Part shown: positions 35,126 through 43,797 of the stretch, piece by piece
Layout: the number at the start of each line of letters is the position of its first letter
How positions within the stretch are numbered: position 1 is the stretch's first letter
NCBI RefSeq assembly: GCF_017638545.1
Contig: NZ_CP072110.1
Location: 930,001 to 994,000 of the forward strand
Source of the DNA: Psychrosphaera ytuae
GTDB lineage: Bacteria > Pseudomonadota > Gammaproteobacteria > Enterobacterales > Alteromonadaceae
DNA length: 64,000 nucleotides
Direction: 5' to 3'
Position numbers and translations under genes: made by a program
Notes under the pieces: generated by a model
What the model was told of the DNA's origin: nothing
Seen by the model: the letters and a program-made list of their open reading frames with translations, nothing else
Database searches by the model: none

Positions 35126-37522
35126 TTAGAATTGGTAGTTTACAGTAAAGCGTACCGTACGTGCATCACCTAGGTACATGAACGAACCTGAGCGGTATGC
35201 AGCCGTCCAATATTCTTTGTCTAGCGCATTGCCCACATTAACGCGCAAGGTTAAATCTTCTGTCGCGTTGTAGTTAGCAAATAGGTTAAGGACTTGATAA
35301 CTTGGTACGATGATGCTGTATTGACCCGTCTCTGCGTTGTAACCAGCTGCTGTGTCCGGCTGACCACCGTACATCTCAGACTGACCTGAGTAGTCACCAC
35401 CAAACGCCCACGTTTCATTTGGTTGATAACGCAATTGAATGTACCAGCTCTTTTCAGCAAAGTTTGATAGTGCTAAGCCTTCATTTTCTTCATTAAAAGA
35501 CTCGAGTACTTCAGAATCCATTACCGTCGCAGATGCTTGCATGCTTAATGTGTCGTTAATGTCACCCGCTAAGCCAAGCTCGAGACCTTTAACGCGGTTT
35601 TTACCTGTGTTCAAGGTGCCAAGTGATGAGTAATCATTACCTACACTTTCCATCACATCGTCTTTGGTCATTTGGAAAAGTGCCGCCGTAGCCATTAGTT
35701 TTTCGTCAAAGAATTGCCATTTGGTGCCTAATTCTATGTTTTCAACTAACTCAGGATCAGACTGTTTAACTTGGTCAGGATCACCACACAAACCACCATA
35801 ACCACAGTTCGCACCTAAGTCAGACTCACCGCCATTGATGTTAGTAGCGGTACTGTAGTTTAGGTAAACATTACCGTTTTCAGCGATGTCGTAAAGAATA
35901 CCAGCGTGACCGTTGTACATGTCGTCTGAGTAATCAAACGCCAGTTCATTACCACGGCTGACAACATCATTGGTGTAATCAAAGCTGTCTTGACGCAAAC
36001 CTAAGAAAATTTGGGTTTTGTCATTAATTTTGATGGTATCCATGATGTAAGCTGAGAAGGTATTAATACTGAACTGTGCATCTGCAATACCGCGCTCATA
36101 TGTGCGTCCCATGAGGCTACCAATATTGTCTAATTGGTTACCCGCTCCATCTAGAATACAATAAGCACCTGACACGCCACGACGACCACCCACCAAACAA
36201 TTGGTTGGATTTGCGTATTCAATATCATAGACACCGTTGTCGACTGATTCATCTGTATATTCGACACCAGCAACAAACTTATGATTAAGACCAGCTAAAT
36301 TAACCGACTTGATAAAGTTAAATTGAGTCGCAAAATACTCAACATCTTGCCAGCCTTGATGAGTACTCATTGACAATGTATCTGCACCTGGTGCAACTGG
36401 ATCGCTCACATCACGAGTTGTGCCTCTTACACCTGTGGTGATATAGCCATTTTCTGTTTTACCAAAACGGGTCGTATTGTAGAACAGTGTGTCTTCGTCA
36501 ATTTGGTAGTCGGCACGTAATGTAAAGGTAGAGACTTCTGAGTTTTGGAAATCTTCGTCTTGGGCATAAACCGGAATACCTTCAATTGGATACTGGGCAT
36601 CACGGTCATAGTAGCTACCTAAATCAGGGCGATCTTCAGCGTTTAGGAAGTAATAATCTGCCGTTAGTGAAAGCTTGTCCGTTGCTAAATGTGTTGCTGA
36701 CAACTGTAGGCCTTGGCGTTCGCGTTCTATGCTATCACGACCCGGCTTTGTTTCATCAGCAATAAGCGCGTTAACTCGAACCGCCGTTTGATCTGACACA
36801 GACTTGTTGTAGTCAGCCGTAAAACGCGTGTAGTCATCGGTACCAAATGATGCATCGACACGACCAAAGTCATAGGAAGTTGATGCCTTTTTAGTAACGC
36901 TGTTTACCGCACCACCTGAAGAACCACGGCCGGCAAATGTTGAGCTAGGACCTTTGGTAATTTCAACGCGCTCTGTGGCAAAACTCTCACGAGTCGTCAT
37001 ACCTGGGTCGCGAAGACCATCAACAAACACGTCGCTACGAGCTTCGTGACCACGAATGATATAGCGGTCACCAAATGCATTACCATTTTCACCGGTACCA
37101 AGAGTCACACCTGATTGCGCCGATAAGATCTCGCTTAAATCAGAACGGCCAGAGTCGCTGATTTGGTCTTGAGTCAATACATTAATGACTTGTGGCGTTT
37201 CTATTAAGTCGTTGACACGACGCTTGTCACCAGACTTATCAAAGTGATAAATAGAATGACGAACACCGTGTACTTTAATGTGTTCGATTTCTTCATCCGC
37301 TTTTGTGCTTTTTTTTGTTTCACACTCTTGCGTTATCGACTGCTGTGTTGCTGACTTTTGACAATCAACTTGATTAGTTTCCGCTGCGAATACACCTTGC
37401 GTAAACAAGGCGGTCGAGCCCAACGCAATTGAGGTCATTAACGCAGGTGCGCTCAAGCCAGGTAGTGTGTTTTTATTGCTGGTTTCTGCCCTTTCTGTTT
37501 TGTTTGTTTTTTTGTGTGCCAT
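35126..37522 (-). CDS. TonB-dependent siderophore receptor (catecholate type, PiuA/Fiu-like)
   Basis: The 798-residue protein has a long signal region (hydrophobic part about 26-46, ending FAAET). A plug domain follows (about 95-230: TPQVINVLTQDQISDSG, then YIIRGHEARSDVFVDGLRD and VEITKGPSSTFAGRGSSGG), and then a 22-strand barrel to the terminal NYQF. It should take up ferric siderophore across the outer membrane with TonB energy. Fiu/PiuA relatives import catecholates such as dihydroxybenzoylserine. A Fur box lies 97 nt upstream and piuC downstream. The substrate is inferred from the neighbour and the plug type. Confidence 0.92.
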   Translation of the reverse strand: MAHKKTNKTERAETSNKNTLPGLSAPALMTSIALGSTALFTQGVFAAETNQVDCQKSATQQSITQECETKKSTKADEEIEHIKVHGVRHSIYHFDKSGDKRRVNDLIETPQVINVLTQDQISDSGRSDLSEILSAQSGVTLGTGENGNAFGDRYIIRGHEARSDVFVDGLRDPGMTTRESFATERVEITKGPSSTFAGRGSSGGAVNSVTKKASTSYDFGRVDASFGTDDYTRFTADYNKSVSDQTAVRVNALIADETKPGRDSIERERQGLQLSATHLATDKLSLTADYYFLNAEDRPDLGSYYDRDAQYPIEGIPVYAQDEDFQNSEVSTFTLRADYQIDEDTLFYNTTRFGKTENGYITTGVRGTTRDVSDPVAPGADTLSMSTHQGWQDVEYFATQFNFIKSVNLAGLNHKFVAGVEYTDESVDNGVYDIEYANPTNCLVGGRRGVSGAYCILDGAGNQLDNIGSLMGRTYERGIADAQFSINTFSAYIMDTIKINDKTQIFLGLRQDSFDYTNDVVSRGNELAFDYSDDMYNGHAGILYDIAENGNVYLNYSTATNINGGESDLGANCGYGGLCGDPDQVKQSDPELVENIELGTKWQFFDEKLMATAALFQMTKDDVMESVGNDYSSLGTLNTGKNRVKGLELGLAGDINDTLSMQASATVMDSEVLESFNEENEGLALSNFAEKSWYIQLRYQPNETWAFGGDYSGQSEMYGGQPDTAAGYNAETGQYSIIVPSYQVLNLFANYNATEDLTLRVNVGNALDKEYWTAAYRSGSFMYLGDARTVRFTVNYQF

Positions 37523-37618
37523 CGTTGTTCCATTTGATTTACCGCTTTTAAATGCAATTACTTAAAAGCAAGGGGGTGAATAATGGCGGCGATTATGGAT
37601 CACAAAACAAAACATGTA

Positions 37619-37637
37619 AATGAGAATCACTCTCATT
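37619..37637. promoter_or_regulatory. Fur box between the receptor and benE
   Basis: The 19-bp palindrome AATGAGAATCACTCTCATT has two 7-bp arms and resembles the Fur consensus GATAATGATAATCATTATC. It lies 97 bp before the receptor and about 113 bp before the benE-like start, so it may control both genes. A wider inverted repeat (TGTAAAT and ATTTACA) surrounds it. Confidence 0.75.
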
Positions 37638-37749
37638 TGTATTATTATTTACATTTCTTTACGTTCATACCTGGAACTTTTTCGCAATTAACGTGTTGTT
37701 AAGTAGCACAGTAGGATATTCTTACACCTTGTTATATGAGGTACTTGTT

Positions 37750-38907
37750 TTGCAAAATCTGCGTTCTTTGTTTTCTATTAATCACTTGTTAGCTGGTTTT
37801 ACTGCTGTGCTAATAGGTTATGCCAGCTCAGTGATCATCATTATTCAAGCCGCTTCGGCTGCAGGTGCTTCAACCGAACTCATTACTCACTGGATGTTTG
37901 CTCTAGGATTAGTCATGGGGGTAAGCTCGATTGCCCTGTCTTGGTTTTATAAACAACCTGTATTAACCGCTTGGTCTACGCCAGGTGCTGCTATGCTCAT
38001 CCTGATTTTGGGTGACTACACGGTAACAACGGCATTAGGCGCGTTTGTTGTAACGGGCTTAATGATCATGGCCACCGGATTCATCAAACCTATTGTTTCG
38101 GCGTTAGAGCGTGTTCCTCCAGCCTTGGCTGCGGCAATGTTAGGTGCGATTGTTTTACCGTTTTGTGTTGATGCTTTTGCAATGCTAGCGACAGAGTCTG
38201 TCGTGTTTATCGCTATGTTAATTGCATATATTGCAACTAAACGCCTTGCTCCAAAGTACACTATGCTCGCATTGGTTGTAGTTGGTATTAGCAGTGCAAT
38301 TATCGCCGGTGCATTTGACTCTACCTCGTTGAATCTATCTATAAGCTCAGCTAAATGGCTTACTCCTGAGTTTGATTTGATGGCCATCTTAAATATCAGT
38401 CTGCCACTGTACTTAGTCAGTATGCTTTCGCAAAATCTGCCGGGTATTTCAATGATCAAAAGCTTTGGTTATCAGCCTAGCGTTAAACCTATTTTAACTT
38501 CAACCGGCGCTGCTACTGCTGGTTTTGCACCGTTTGGAGTGTTTGCAGTTAATCTAGCGGCGATTTCAGCGGCCCTTGTTCTTAATGAGGACGTCGATAA
38601 AAACAAAGACAAACGATACCTAGCGGCAATCTGGGCGGGCGTGTTTTACATCATCGCAGGGCTTTGGGCACCGCTTGTCGTTGATATCTTTGTGGCGTTA
38701 CCGAGTTATGTTGGAGTGATTTTAGCTGGCTTTGCGCTATTGGGTACTTTAGTGATGTGTTTACAAACGGCGTTTCAAACCGAAGCCGACCGCGAAGCCG
38801 CATTATTCACTTTTGTTATCACTCTCTCGGGAGTTACATTCATCGGACTAAATGCGACTTTAATTGGCTTGCTCATCGGTTTGTTATACAAACGCCTGTT
38901 TAAGTAA
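37750..38907 (+). CDS. BenE-family aromatic acid/proton symporter
   Basis: The 385-residue membrane protein has about 12 hydrophobic segments and BenE family motifs: AGFTAVLIGYASS near the start, WSTPGAAML, PPALAAAMLGAIVLPF and GFAPFGVFAVNLAAISAAL. The frame is open from 37693. I prefer the TTG at 37750 because GAGG stands 8 nt before it and the protein then begins just ahead of the first helix, as in relatives. BenE imports benzoate; other family members handle unknown aromatics. Its divergence from a siderophore receptor over a Fur box is unusual and hints at an iron-related aromatic substrate, which is inference. It converges with the CBS gene, 4 nt apart. Confidence 0.8.
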   Translation: MQNLRSLFSINHLLAGFTAVLIGYASSVIIIIQAASAAGASTELITHWMFALGLVMGVSSIALSWFYKQPVLTAWSTPGAAMLILILGDYTVTTALGAFVVTGLMIMATGFIKPIVSALERVPPALAAAMLGAIVLPFCVDAFAMLATESVVFIAMLIAYIATKRLAPKYTMLALVVVGISSAIIAGAFDSTSLNLSISSAKWLTPEFDLMAILNISLPLYLVSMLSQNLPGISMIKSFGYQPSVKPILTSTGAATAGFAPFGVFAVNLAAISAALVLNEDVDKNKDKRYLAAIWAGVFYIIAGLWAPLVVDIFVALPSYVGVILAGFALLGTLVMCLQTAFQTEADREAALFTFVITLSGVTFIGLNATLIGLLIGLLYKRLFK

Positions 38908-38911
38908 CAGG

Positions 38912-39331
38912 TCATTGGTAACGAGCGCGAATCGTTTTAATAATGTCTCGCCAAGATACAATGCCGACGGGTTTGTGATTTTCATCGACGATTGGGATAC
39001 AAGAAATTCGATTATCGTCAAAAATTTCTACTACCCGTTTTATCCGATCTTTTGCTTTGAGTGTAATGGGATGACGACTCATAATTTGATGAGCTCGCTT
39101 GTTAAGGGTCGCCCGATCTGTTGGCTTTTCTGCCGCTGTATCTATATTAGGGCTCAAGGCTTTTAGAACATCACGGTCTGAAATTACCCCCACCAGCACG
39201 CCTTTATCTACCACCAACAAGTGATGAAAATGAGTGTGACTAAAAATATCATTTGCCGTCTGTAAGGTGTCGTCCATTTCTACCGTTACGACAGGTTTTG
39301 ACATTATGTCTTCGACAAATACTTGAGTCAT
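38912..39331 (-). CDS. CBS-domain protein
   Basis: The 139-residue protein is a tandem pair of CBS domains (about 6-62 and 77-135) and nothing else: VEDIMSKPVVTVEMDDTLQTA with GVISDRDVLKAL, then HQIMSRHPITLKAKDRIKRV with GIVSWRDIIKTI. Such stand-alone pairs bind adenosyl nucleotides and regulate partner proteins. The gene lies 46 nt after glsA on the same strand, so co-transcription with glutaminase is possible. The partner is unknown. Confidence 0.88.
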   Translation of the reverse strand: MTQVFVEDIMSKPVVTVEMDDTLQTANDIFSHTHFHHLLVVDKGVLVGVISDRDVLKALSPNIDTAAEKPTDRATLNKRAHQIMSRHPITLKAKDRIKRVVEIFDDNRISCIPIVDENHKPVGIVSWRDIIKTIRARYQ

Positions 39332-39377
39332 ACCATCTCCTTATTTACTCATAACCACTTATGTTTGATCTAATGTT

Positions 39378-40307
39378 TTAGTATATAGACAAGCCAAGCT
39401 CTTCTGCCAAATCGGCAATTATATGTTTGCCTACCACAGAATTACCAAAGCCATTCAGTGGCGGCGACCAAGCACAGATAACACCATAATTAGGGACGAT
39501 AGCAACAATGGCACCACCGACCCCACTTTTGGCTGGCAAGCCAACTGAAAACGCAAACTCGCCAGATTGATCGTACATACCACTAGTAGATAAAATTGCG
39601 TTGATCCTATGGGCATCTTTTTTACTGCATACTCGCTCACCCGTACAGGGGTTTTTGCCTTTATTGGCCAAAAACAACATGCTTTTGGCCAACTGCTCAC
39701 ATGACATGGTAATAGCACATTGTGTGAAATAGTGATCTAGCACTTCAGGAACTGACGCTTCGATATTATCAAAGCTCTTCATCAAATAGGTCAAAGCCGC
39801 GTTTCTGCTGCCGTGTTTCAACTCAGATTCGAATACCGCATTGTCTATAAACACACTTTCGTCGTCGGCTAACCGTCGAACATAGTTAAGTACTGCGAGT
39901 TTACTTGCAGAATAATGACTGACCAATACATCTGCGACCAGTAACGCACCAGCATTAATGACCGGGTTACGAGGAATACCTTTTTCCCATTCTAATTGAA
40001 TAATCGAGTTAAAAGCCTGACCCGACGGCTCCATATGCACTCGCTGCCACAAATCATCACCGAGTCGGTTCATTGCCATTACCAAGCCAAATATCTTTGA
40101 CACACTTTGAATTGAAAATGGTACTCGACTATCTCCAGCTCCCACCACATCACCATCAATAGTCGCAATCGCAACACCTGCCAAACTCGGGTTGACCTGC
40201 GCTAAGGCTGGAATGTAATTTGCCGTTTTACCTTCTAAATACTTTGCTCTGTGCTTATTTAAAACGTTAGACAAAACCGAGGAAGGATTAGGGATATTTT
40301 GTAGCAC
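39378..40307 (-). CDS. glsA: Glutaminase
   Basis: The 309-residue protein is a beta-lactamase-fold glutaminase that hydrolyses glutamine to glutamate and ammonia. The catalytic motif SxxK is S68-V-S-K71 in FSIQSVSKIF; other family marks are NPVINAGAL, and KSGVGGAIVAIVP with WSPPLNGFGNSV near the end. The length agrees with E. coli YbaS/YneH (308-310). The start is GTG at 40305-40307 with AGGAG 10 nt before. In many bacteria the enzyme aids acid resistance. Confidence 0.96.
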   Translation of the reverse strand: MLQNIPNPSSVLSNVLNKHRAKYLEGKTANYIPALAQVNPSLAGVAIATIDGDVVGAGDSRVPFSIQSVSKIFGLVMAMNRLGDDLWQRVHMEPSGQAFNSIIQLEWEKGIPRNPVINAGALLVADVLVSHYSASKLAVLNYVRRLADDESVFIDNAVFESELKHGSRNAALTYLMKSFDNIEASVPEVLDHYFTQCAITMSCEQLAKSMLFLANKGKNPCTGERVCSKKDAHRINAILSTSGMYDQSGEFAFSVGLPAKSGVGGAIVAIVPNYGVICAWSPPLNGFGNSVVGKHIIADLAEELGLSIY

Positions 40308-40365
40308 TAAAATGAGACTCCTGTTTTATATTACGAGTGTTAGAACCAAATTAACTCACTGAGCT

Positions 40366-40398
40366 CGAACATTAAAAGTGTAGCATGTTCGGTTTTTT
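40366..40398 (+). promoter_or_regulatory. Inverted repeat with T-run upstream of katG
   Basis: A 7-bp perfect inverted repeat CGAACAT (40366-40372) and ATGTTCG (40385-40391) is followed by six T on the plus strand. It is 97 bp before katG and may be an operator, an attenuator of the katG leader or chance. I cannot tell which. Confidence 0.3.
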
Positions 40399-40494
40399 CG
40401 AAGGATATCTTCTTGATTTCAAATTGTCGAAATCTTCAATAACTGTCTATGCTTTTTAGCACGGATTTGTAATCAACCTGATATTGGAGATGTC

Positions 40495-42708
40495 ATGTCG
40501 AATTCTACTGATAAACAACACAACCCGAGCCAATGCCCGGTCATGCACGGTTCTAACACCTTAAAAAAGGGACCTGGTACAACTAATAGCGACTGGTGGC
40601 CCAATCAACTCAATTTAAGAATACTGCGTCTCAATGACAAAAAATCTAACCCTCTTGGCGACGATTTTGATTACAAAGCCGCATTCAATCAACTTGATTT
40701 AGCAGCGGTAAAAAAAGATTTAGAAAACCTAATGACCGACTCTAAAGATTGGTGGCCCGCTGACTATGGTCATTATGGGCCGTTTATGATCCGAATGTCT
40801 TGGCACGCGGCAGGTACCTATCGCGAAGGAGATGGGCGTGGTGGTTCAAACACTGGCAATCAACGATTTGCGCCGATTAATAGTTGGCCAGACAATGGAA
40901 ACCTAGACAAAGCCCGACGTTTACTTTGGCCGATTAAGCAAAAATACGGCAACAAGCTAAGTTGGGCCGATTTGTTTATTCTTACCGGGAACGTTGCCCT
41001 CGAATCAATGGGGCTTAAAACTTTTGGATTTGCTGGTGGTCGCGAAGATATATGGGAGCCAGAAGAAGATATTTATTGGGGCGCCGAAACAACTTGGCTT
41101 GATAACGAACGATACTTTGATGACCGCGAGCTGGAGCTACCGTTAGCGGCTGTTCAACACGGCCTAATTTATGTTAACCCGGAAGGCCCTGACGCCAATC
41201 CAGATCCTTTGGGTTCCGCTCGTGACATTAGAGAGACGTTCGGCCGTATGGCTATGAACGATTACGAAACGGTCGCCCTCACTGCTGGTGGCCACACCTT
41301 CGGTAAAACTCACGGAGCGGGCCCAGAGTCACATATGGGTCCAGACCCTGAATCAGCTCCGATAGAAGAAATGGGTTTTGGCTGGACCAGCGATTATAAA
41401 AGCGGTAAAGGTCGTGACACCATTACCAGCGGTTTAGAAGGTGCATGGACTTACACGCCGACGAAGTGGGATATGACCTATCTAGAACTCCTACTTGGCT
41501 ATGAATGGGAACTTTCAAAAAGTCCTGCCGGAAAGCATCAATGGGTGCCTAAAGATCTAAAAGAAGAACACATGGCACCTGATGCTGAAGACCCAAACAC
41601 CAAAGTTGGGCTGATGATGAGTACCGCCGATATTGCGATGAAAGAAGACCCAGAATATCGCAAGATCTGTGAACACTTTTTAGCAAACCCAGACGAATTT
41701 GCTGATGCGTTCGCGCGCGCTTGGTTCAAATTAACCCATCGTGACATGGGACCAAAGTCACGTTATTTAGGACCAGAAGTACCCGCTGAAGATTTATTAT
41801 GGCAGGATCCGTTACCTGTCCGTGACTTTGATTTAATCAACTCGGCAGACATAGATACGTTGAAAAAAGCAATTAATGAAACAGGTTTGAGTCAACAAGA
41901 GCTCGCATATACTGCCTGGTCATCTGCAGCTACCTTCCGCGCATCGGATTTTCGCGGAGGTGCAAACGGTGCGCGAATTCGATTTGAACCACAAAAAAGT
42001 TGGCCGGTAAACCAACCGGAACAGTTGGAAAAAGTACTTGTTGCATTATCGAAAGTACAGCAACAATTTAATGACAGTGCTGCAGGTAACAAGCAAGTTT
42101 CGTTGGCCGACCTTATTGTACTCGGTGGCTCTGTAGCTATAGAAAAAGCCGCCAAGTCAGCGGGTTTTAATGTTGACGTGCCCTTTACGCCAGGTCGGGT
42201 AGATGCACTAGAAGAACAAACAGATTGTGACTCTTTTGACGTATTAGAGCCTTACGCCGACGGCTTCCGTAACTACCTCAAGAAAGACTACACCCCTTCT
42301 GCTGAAGAGCTATTAGTGGACAAAGCCCAACTTATGGGCCTTACCGCTCCAGAGATGACGGTTTTAATCGGTGGCATGCGTGCCATGGATCTCAATCACA
42401 ATGGCGAGCGTCACGGGGTATTAACGGATAACCCTGGGCAACTGAGCAATGACTTTTTTGTTAACTTAATGGATATGGACATCAAGTGGCAGCCAACTGA
42501 CCAAAGTAGTAAAACGTTTGAGGGGTTAGATCGTAGGACGGGCGAACAGAAGTGGACTGCAACTCGAGTTGATCTGATCTTTGGCTCTAATTCAGAGCTA
42601 CGTGCACTTGCAGAAGTTTACGCTCAGGATGACGCGAAAGAAAAGTTTGTCACGGACTTTATTGCCGCTTGGGTCAAGGTGATGAACGCCGATCGTTTTG
42701 ACGTTTAG
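40495..42708 (+). CDS. katG: Catalase-peroxidase
   Basis: The 737-residue haem enzyme degrades hydrogen peroxide. The distal residues are R100, W103 and H104 in IRMSWHAAGTYR. The Met-Tyr-Trp crosslink partners are the Tyr in GLIYVNPEG and the Met in EMGFGWTSDY. The proximal His is in ALTAGGHTFGKTHGAG. The C-terminal half is the usual inactive duplicate (YTAWSSAATFRASDFRGGANG). No signal peptide was seen, so it is cytoplasmic. It stands alone with its own terminator. GGAG precedes the ATG. Confidence 0.98.
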   Translation: MSNSTDKQHNPSQCPVMHGSNTLKKGPGTTNSDWWPNQLNLRILRLNDKKSNPLGDDFDYKAAFNQLDLAAVKKDLENLMTDSKDWWPADYGHYGPFMIRMSWHAAGTYREGDGRGGSNTGNQRFAPINSWPDNGNLDKARRLLWPIKQKYGNKLSWADLFILTGNVALESMGLKTFGFAGGREDIWEPEEDIYWGAETTWLDNERYFDDRELELPLAAVQHGLIYVNPEGPDANPDPLGSARDIRETFGRMAMNDYETVALTAGGHTFGKTHGAGPESHMGPDPESAPIEEMGFGWTSDYKSGKGRDTITSGLEGAWTYTPTKWDMTYLELLLGYEWELSKSPAGKHQWVPKDLKEEHMAPDAEDPNTKVGLMMSTADIAMKEDPEYRKICEHFLANPDEFADAFARAWFKLTHRDMGPKSRYLGPEVPAEDLLWQDPLPVRDFDLINSADIDTLKKAINETGLSQQELAYTAWSSAATFRASDFRGGANGARIRFEPQKSWPVNQPEQLEKVLVALSKVQQQFNDSAAGNKQVSLADLIVLGGSVAIEKAAKSAGFNVDVPFTPGRVDALEEQTDCDSFDVLEPYADGFRNYLKKDYTPSAEELLVDKAQLMGLTAPEMTVLIGGMRAMDLNHNGERHGVLTDNPGQLSNDFFVNLMDMDIKWQPTDQSSKTFEGLDRRTGEQKWTATRVDLIFGSNSELRALAEVYAQDDAKEKFVTDFIAAWVKVMNADRFDV

Positions 42709-42747
42709 CAACTGAAACCTCGGTCGTTGATCGTCAACAACTGCATT

Positions 42748-42778
42748 AAAGCTGGTCTATCATAAGGCCAGCTTTTTT
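42748..42778 (+). terminator. katG terminator
   Basis: An 8-bp perfect stem (AAAGCTGG, 42748-42755, with 42768-42775) is followed by a T-run to 42778, 40 nt after the katG stop. Confidence 0.85.
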
Positions 42779-42888
42779 GTCATTTTCATCCTAGAATATT
42801 AGCAATGACTAATTTAGAATGTTGCCAAATAACATATTCGATATTGCATACTTATTAATCTATCGAAAACAATAAATAAGAGGTGTTT

Positions 42889-43266
42889 ATGAAAACCTGT
42901 CCAGAACTTGTTCAGCAAATTATGCCCAACATCAAGACCATTTCAATTGATGAGTTACCAGCCAAATTAGAACAAGATAATGCGCTATTAATTGACGTAC
43001 GCGAGCCAGGTGAGTTTGGCCAAGGCCACATTGATTCTGCGGTTTCTATGCCTCGTGGTGTATTAGAAATGAAAATCCACCAGCATCCAGCAGTACAAAA
43101 CTACGACTCTCCTAAAGAAGCGCTACAAGCTTTGGCTGACTATGATATTTACCTTATATGCCAAGCCGGCGGTCGCTCAGCACTTGCTACTGAATCCTTA
43201 CAACGAATGGGCTTCGAAAACGTCTACTCTGTCAATGGCGGAATGAACGCCTGGCAAAATAAATAA
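42889..43266 (+). CDS. Single-domain rhodanese-like sulfurtransferase
   Basis: The 125-residue protein is one rhodanese domain. The frame is open from a GTG at 42883, but the ATG at 42889 has AAGAGG in the right place. Marks are ALLIDVREPGEFGQGHI and the active-site loop ICQAGGRSALA with its catalytic Cys, then MGFENVYSVNGGMNAW. The loop after Cys differs from the thiosulfate-type CRxGxR, so the substrate is open. No signal peptide was seen. It follows katG by 180 nt and has its own promoter space. Confidence 0.88.
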   Translation: MKTCPELVQQIMPNIKTISIDELPAKLEQDNALLIDVREPGEFGQGHIDSAVSMPRGVLEMKIHQHPAVQNYDSPKEALQALADYDIYLICQAGGRSALATESLQRMGFENVYSVNGGMNAWQNK

Positions 43267-43274
43267 ACCGAGAC

Positions 43275-43312
43275 AAAAAAGCCCGCCAATCGTTTTTAGA
43301 CGAGAGGCGGGC
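43275..43312 (-). terminator. Terminator of the nhaA-downstream gene
   Basis: GCCCGCC (43281-43287) pairs with GGCGGGC (43306-43312). Six A to its left give a T-run on the minus strand, placing it after the minus-strand gene ending at 43341. It may also dampen the convergent rhodanese transcript. Confidence 0.8.
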
Positions 43313-43340
43313 AAGCTTTGGTTGGAGAAGTGATCTTCAG

Positions 43341-43769
43341 TTAACAGCCATATCGACGCTGTAATTCGTCGTATAGCACTTGGTCAATGGGCTTTTCAGC
43401 AAATTTAGCCTTGCTCATTAAACTCGTGACTAGTTCTTGTTTGTTAACAACCTCGGGCAAACAAGCAGGCTCAGGTTTGATCGAATCAAGATGTTCGTTG
43501 CTCACTCGACTAGCATAAACGCGCTTCAAAAACTCATTGTTGGGAGCCGGTTCTGACGAAGTGTATTTCTTTTTACTTTTGACGTAGCCTTCGACTAATC
43601 CTGTAAGGTATGCCTCACAAACTGCCGAATTAACATCCTGCATGCACTGTTCGCTCAAAGCGTTTTTTCCTTTTGCTGCAATAGCTTGAGAAAATAAACT
43701 TCCAGCTAAAAAAATCGGGGTTAATAGCATCAAGCTTTTTGTCGATATTCTTTTATTTTGATTGTTCAT
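43341..43769 (-). CDS. Small secreted protein resembling the Rap1a/Tai immunity family
   Basis: The 142-residue protein has a signal peptide (about 1-32, ending SQAIAAKG) and four cysteines (C42, C51, C103, C142). The spacing, with AVCEAYLTGLVEGYV followed by ACLPEVVNKQELVTSLM and a final YGC, resembles the Rap1a/Tai domain pattern (Cys-x-Gly-x-Tyr helix, Cys-Leu-Pro, terminal Cys). Members of that family protect against type VI amidase effectors, though many are orphan periplasmic proteins. The match is by eye and weak. The gene lies 28 nt after nhaA on the same strand, so it is probably co-transcribed with the antiporter. Confidence 0.5.
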   Translation of the reverse strand: MNNQNKRISTKSLMLLTPIFLAGSLFSQAIAAKGKNALSEQCMQDVNSAVCEAYLTGLVEGYVKSKKKYTSSEPAPNNEFLKRVYASRVSNEHLDSIKPEPACLPEVVNKQELVTSLMSKAKFAEKPIDQVLYDELQRRYGC

Positions 43770-43797
43770 GTCGTTTGTCGCCTCTAATTAAAGGTGG

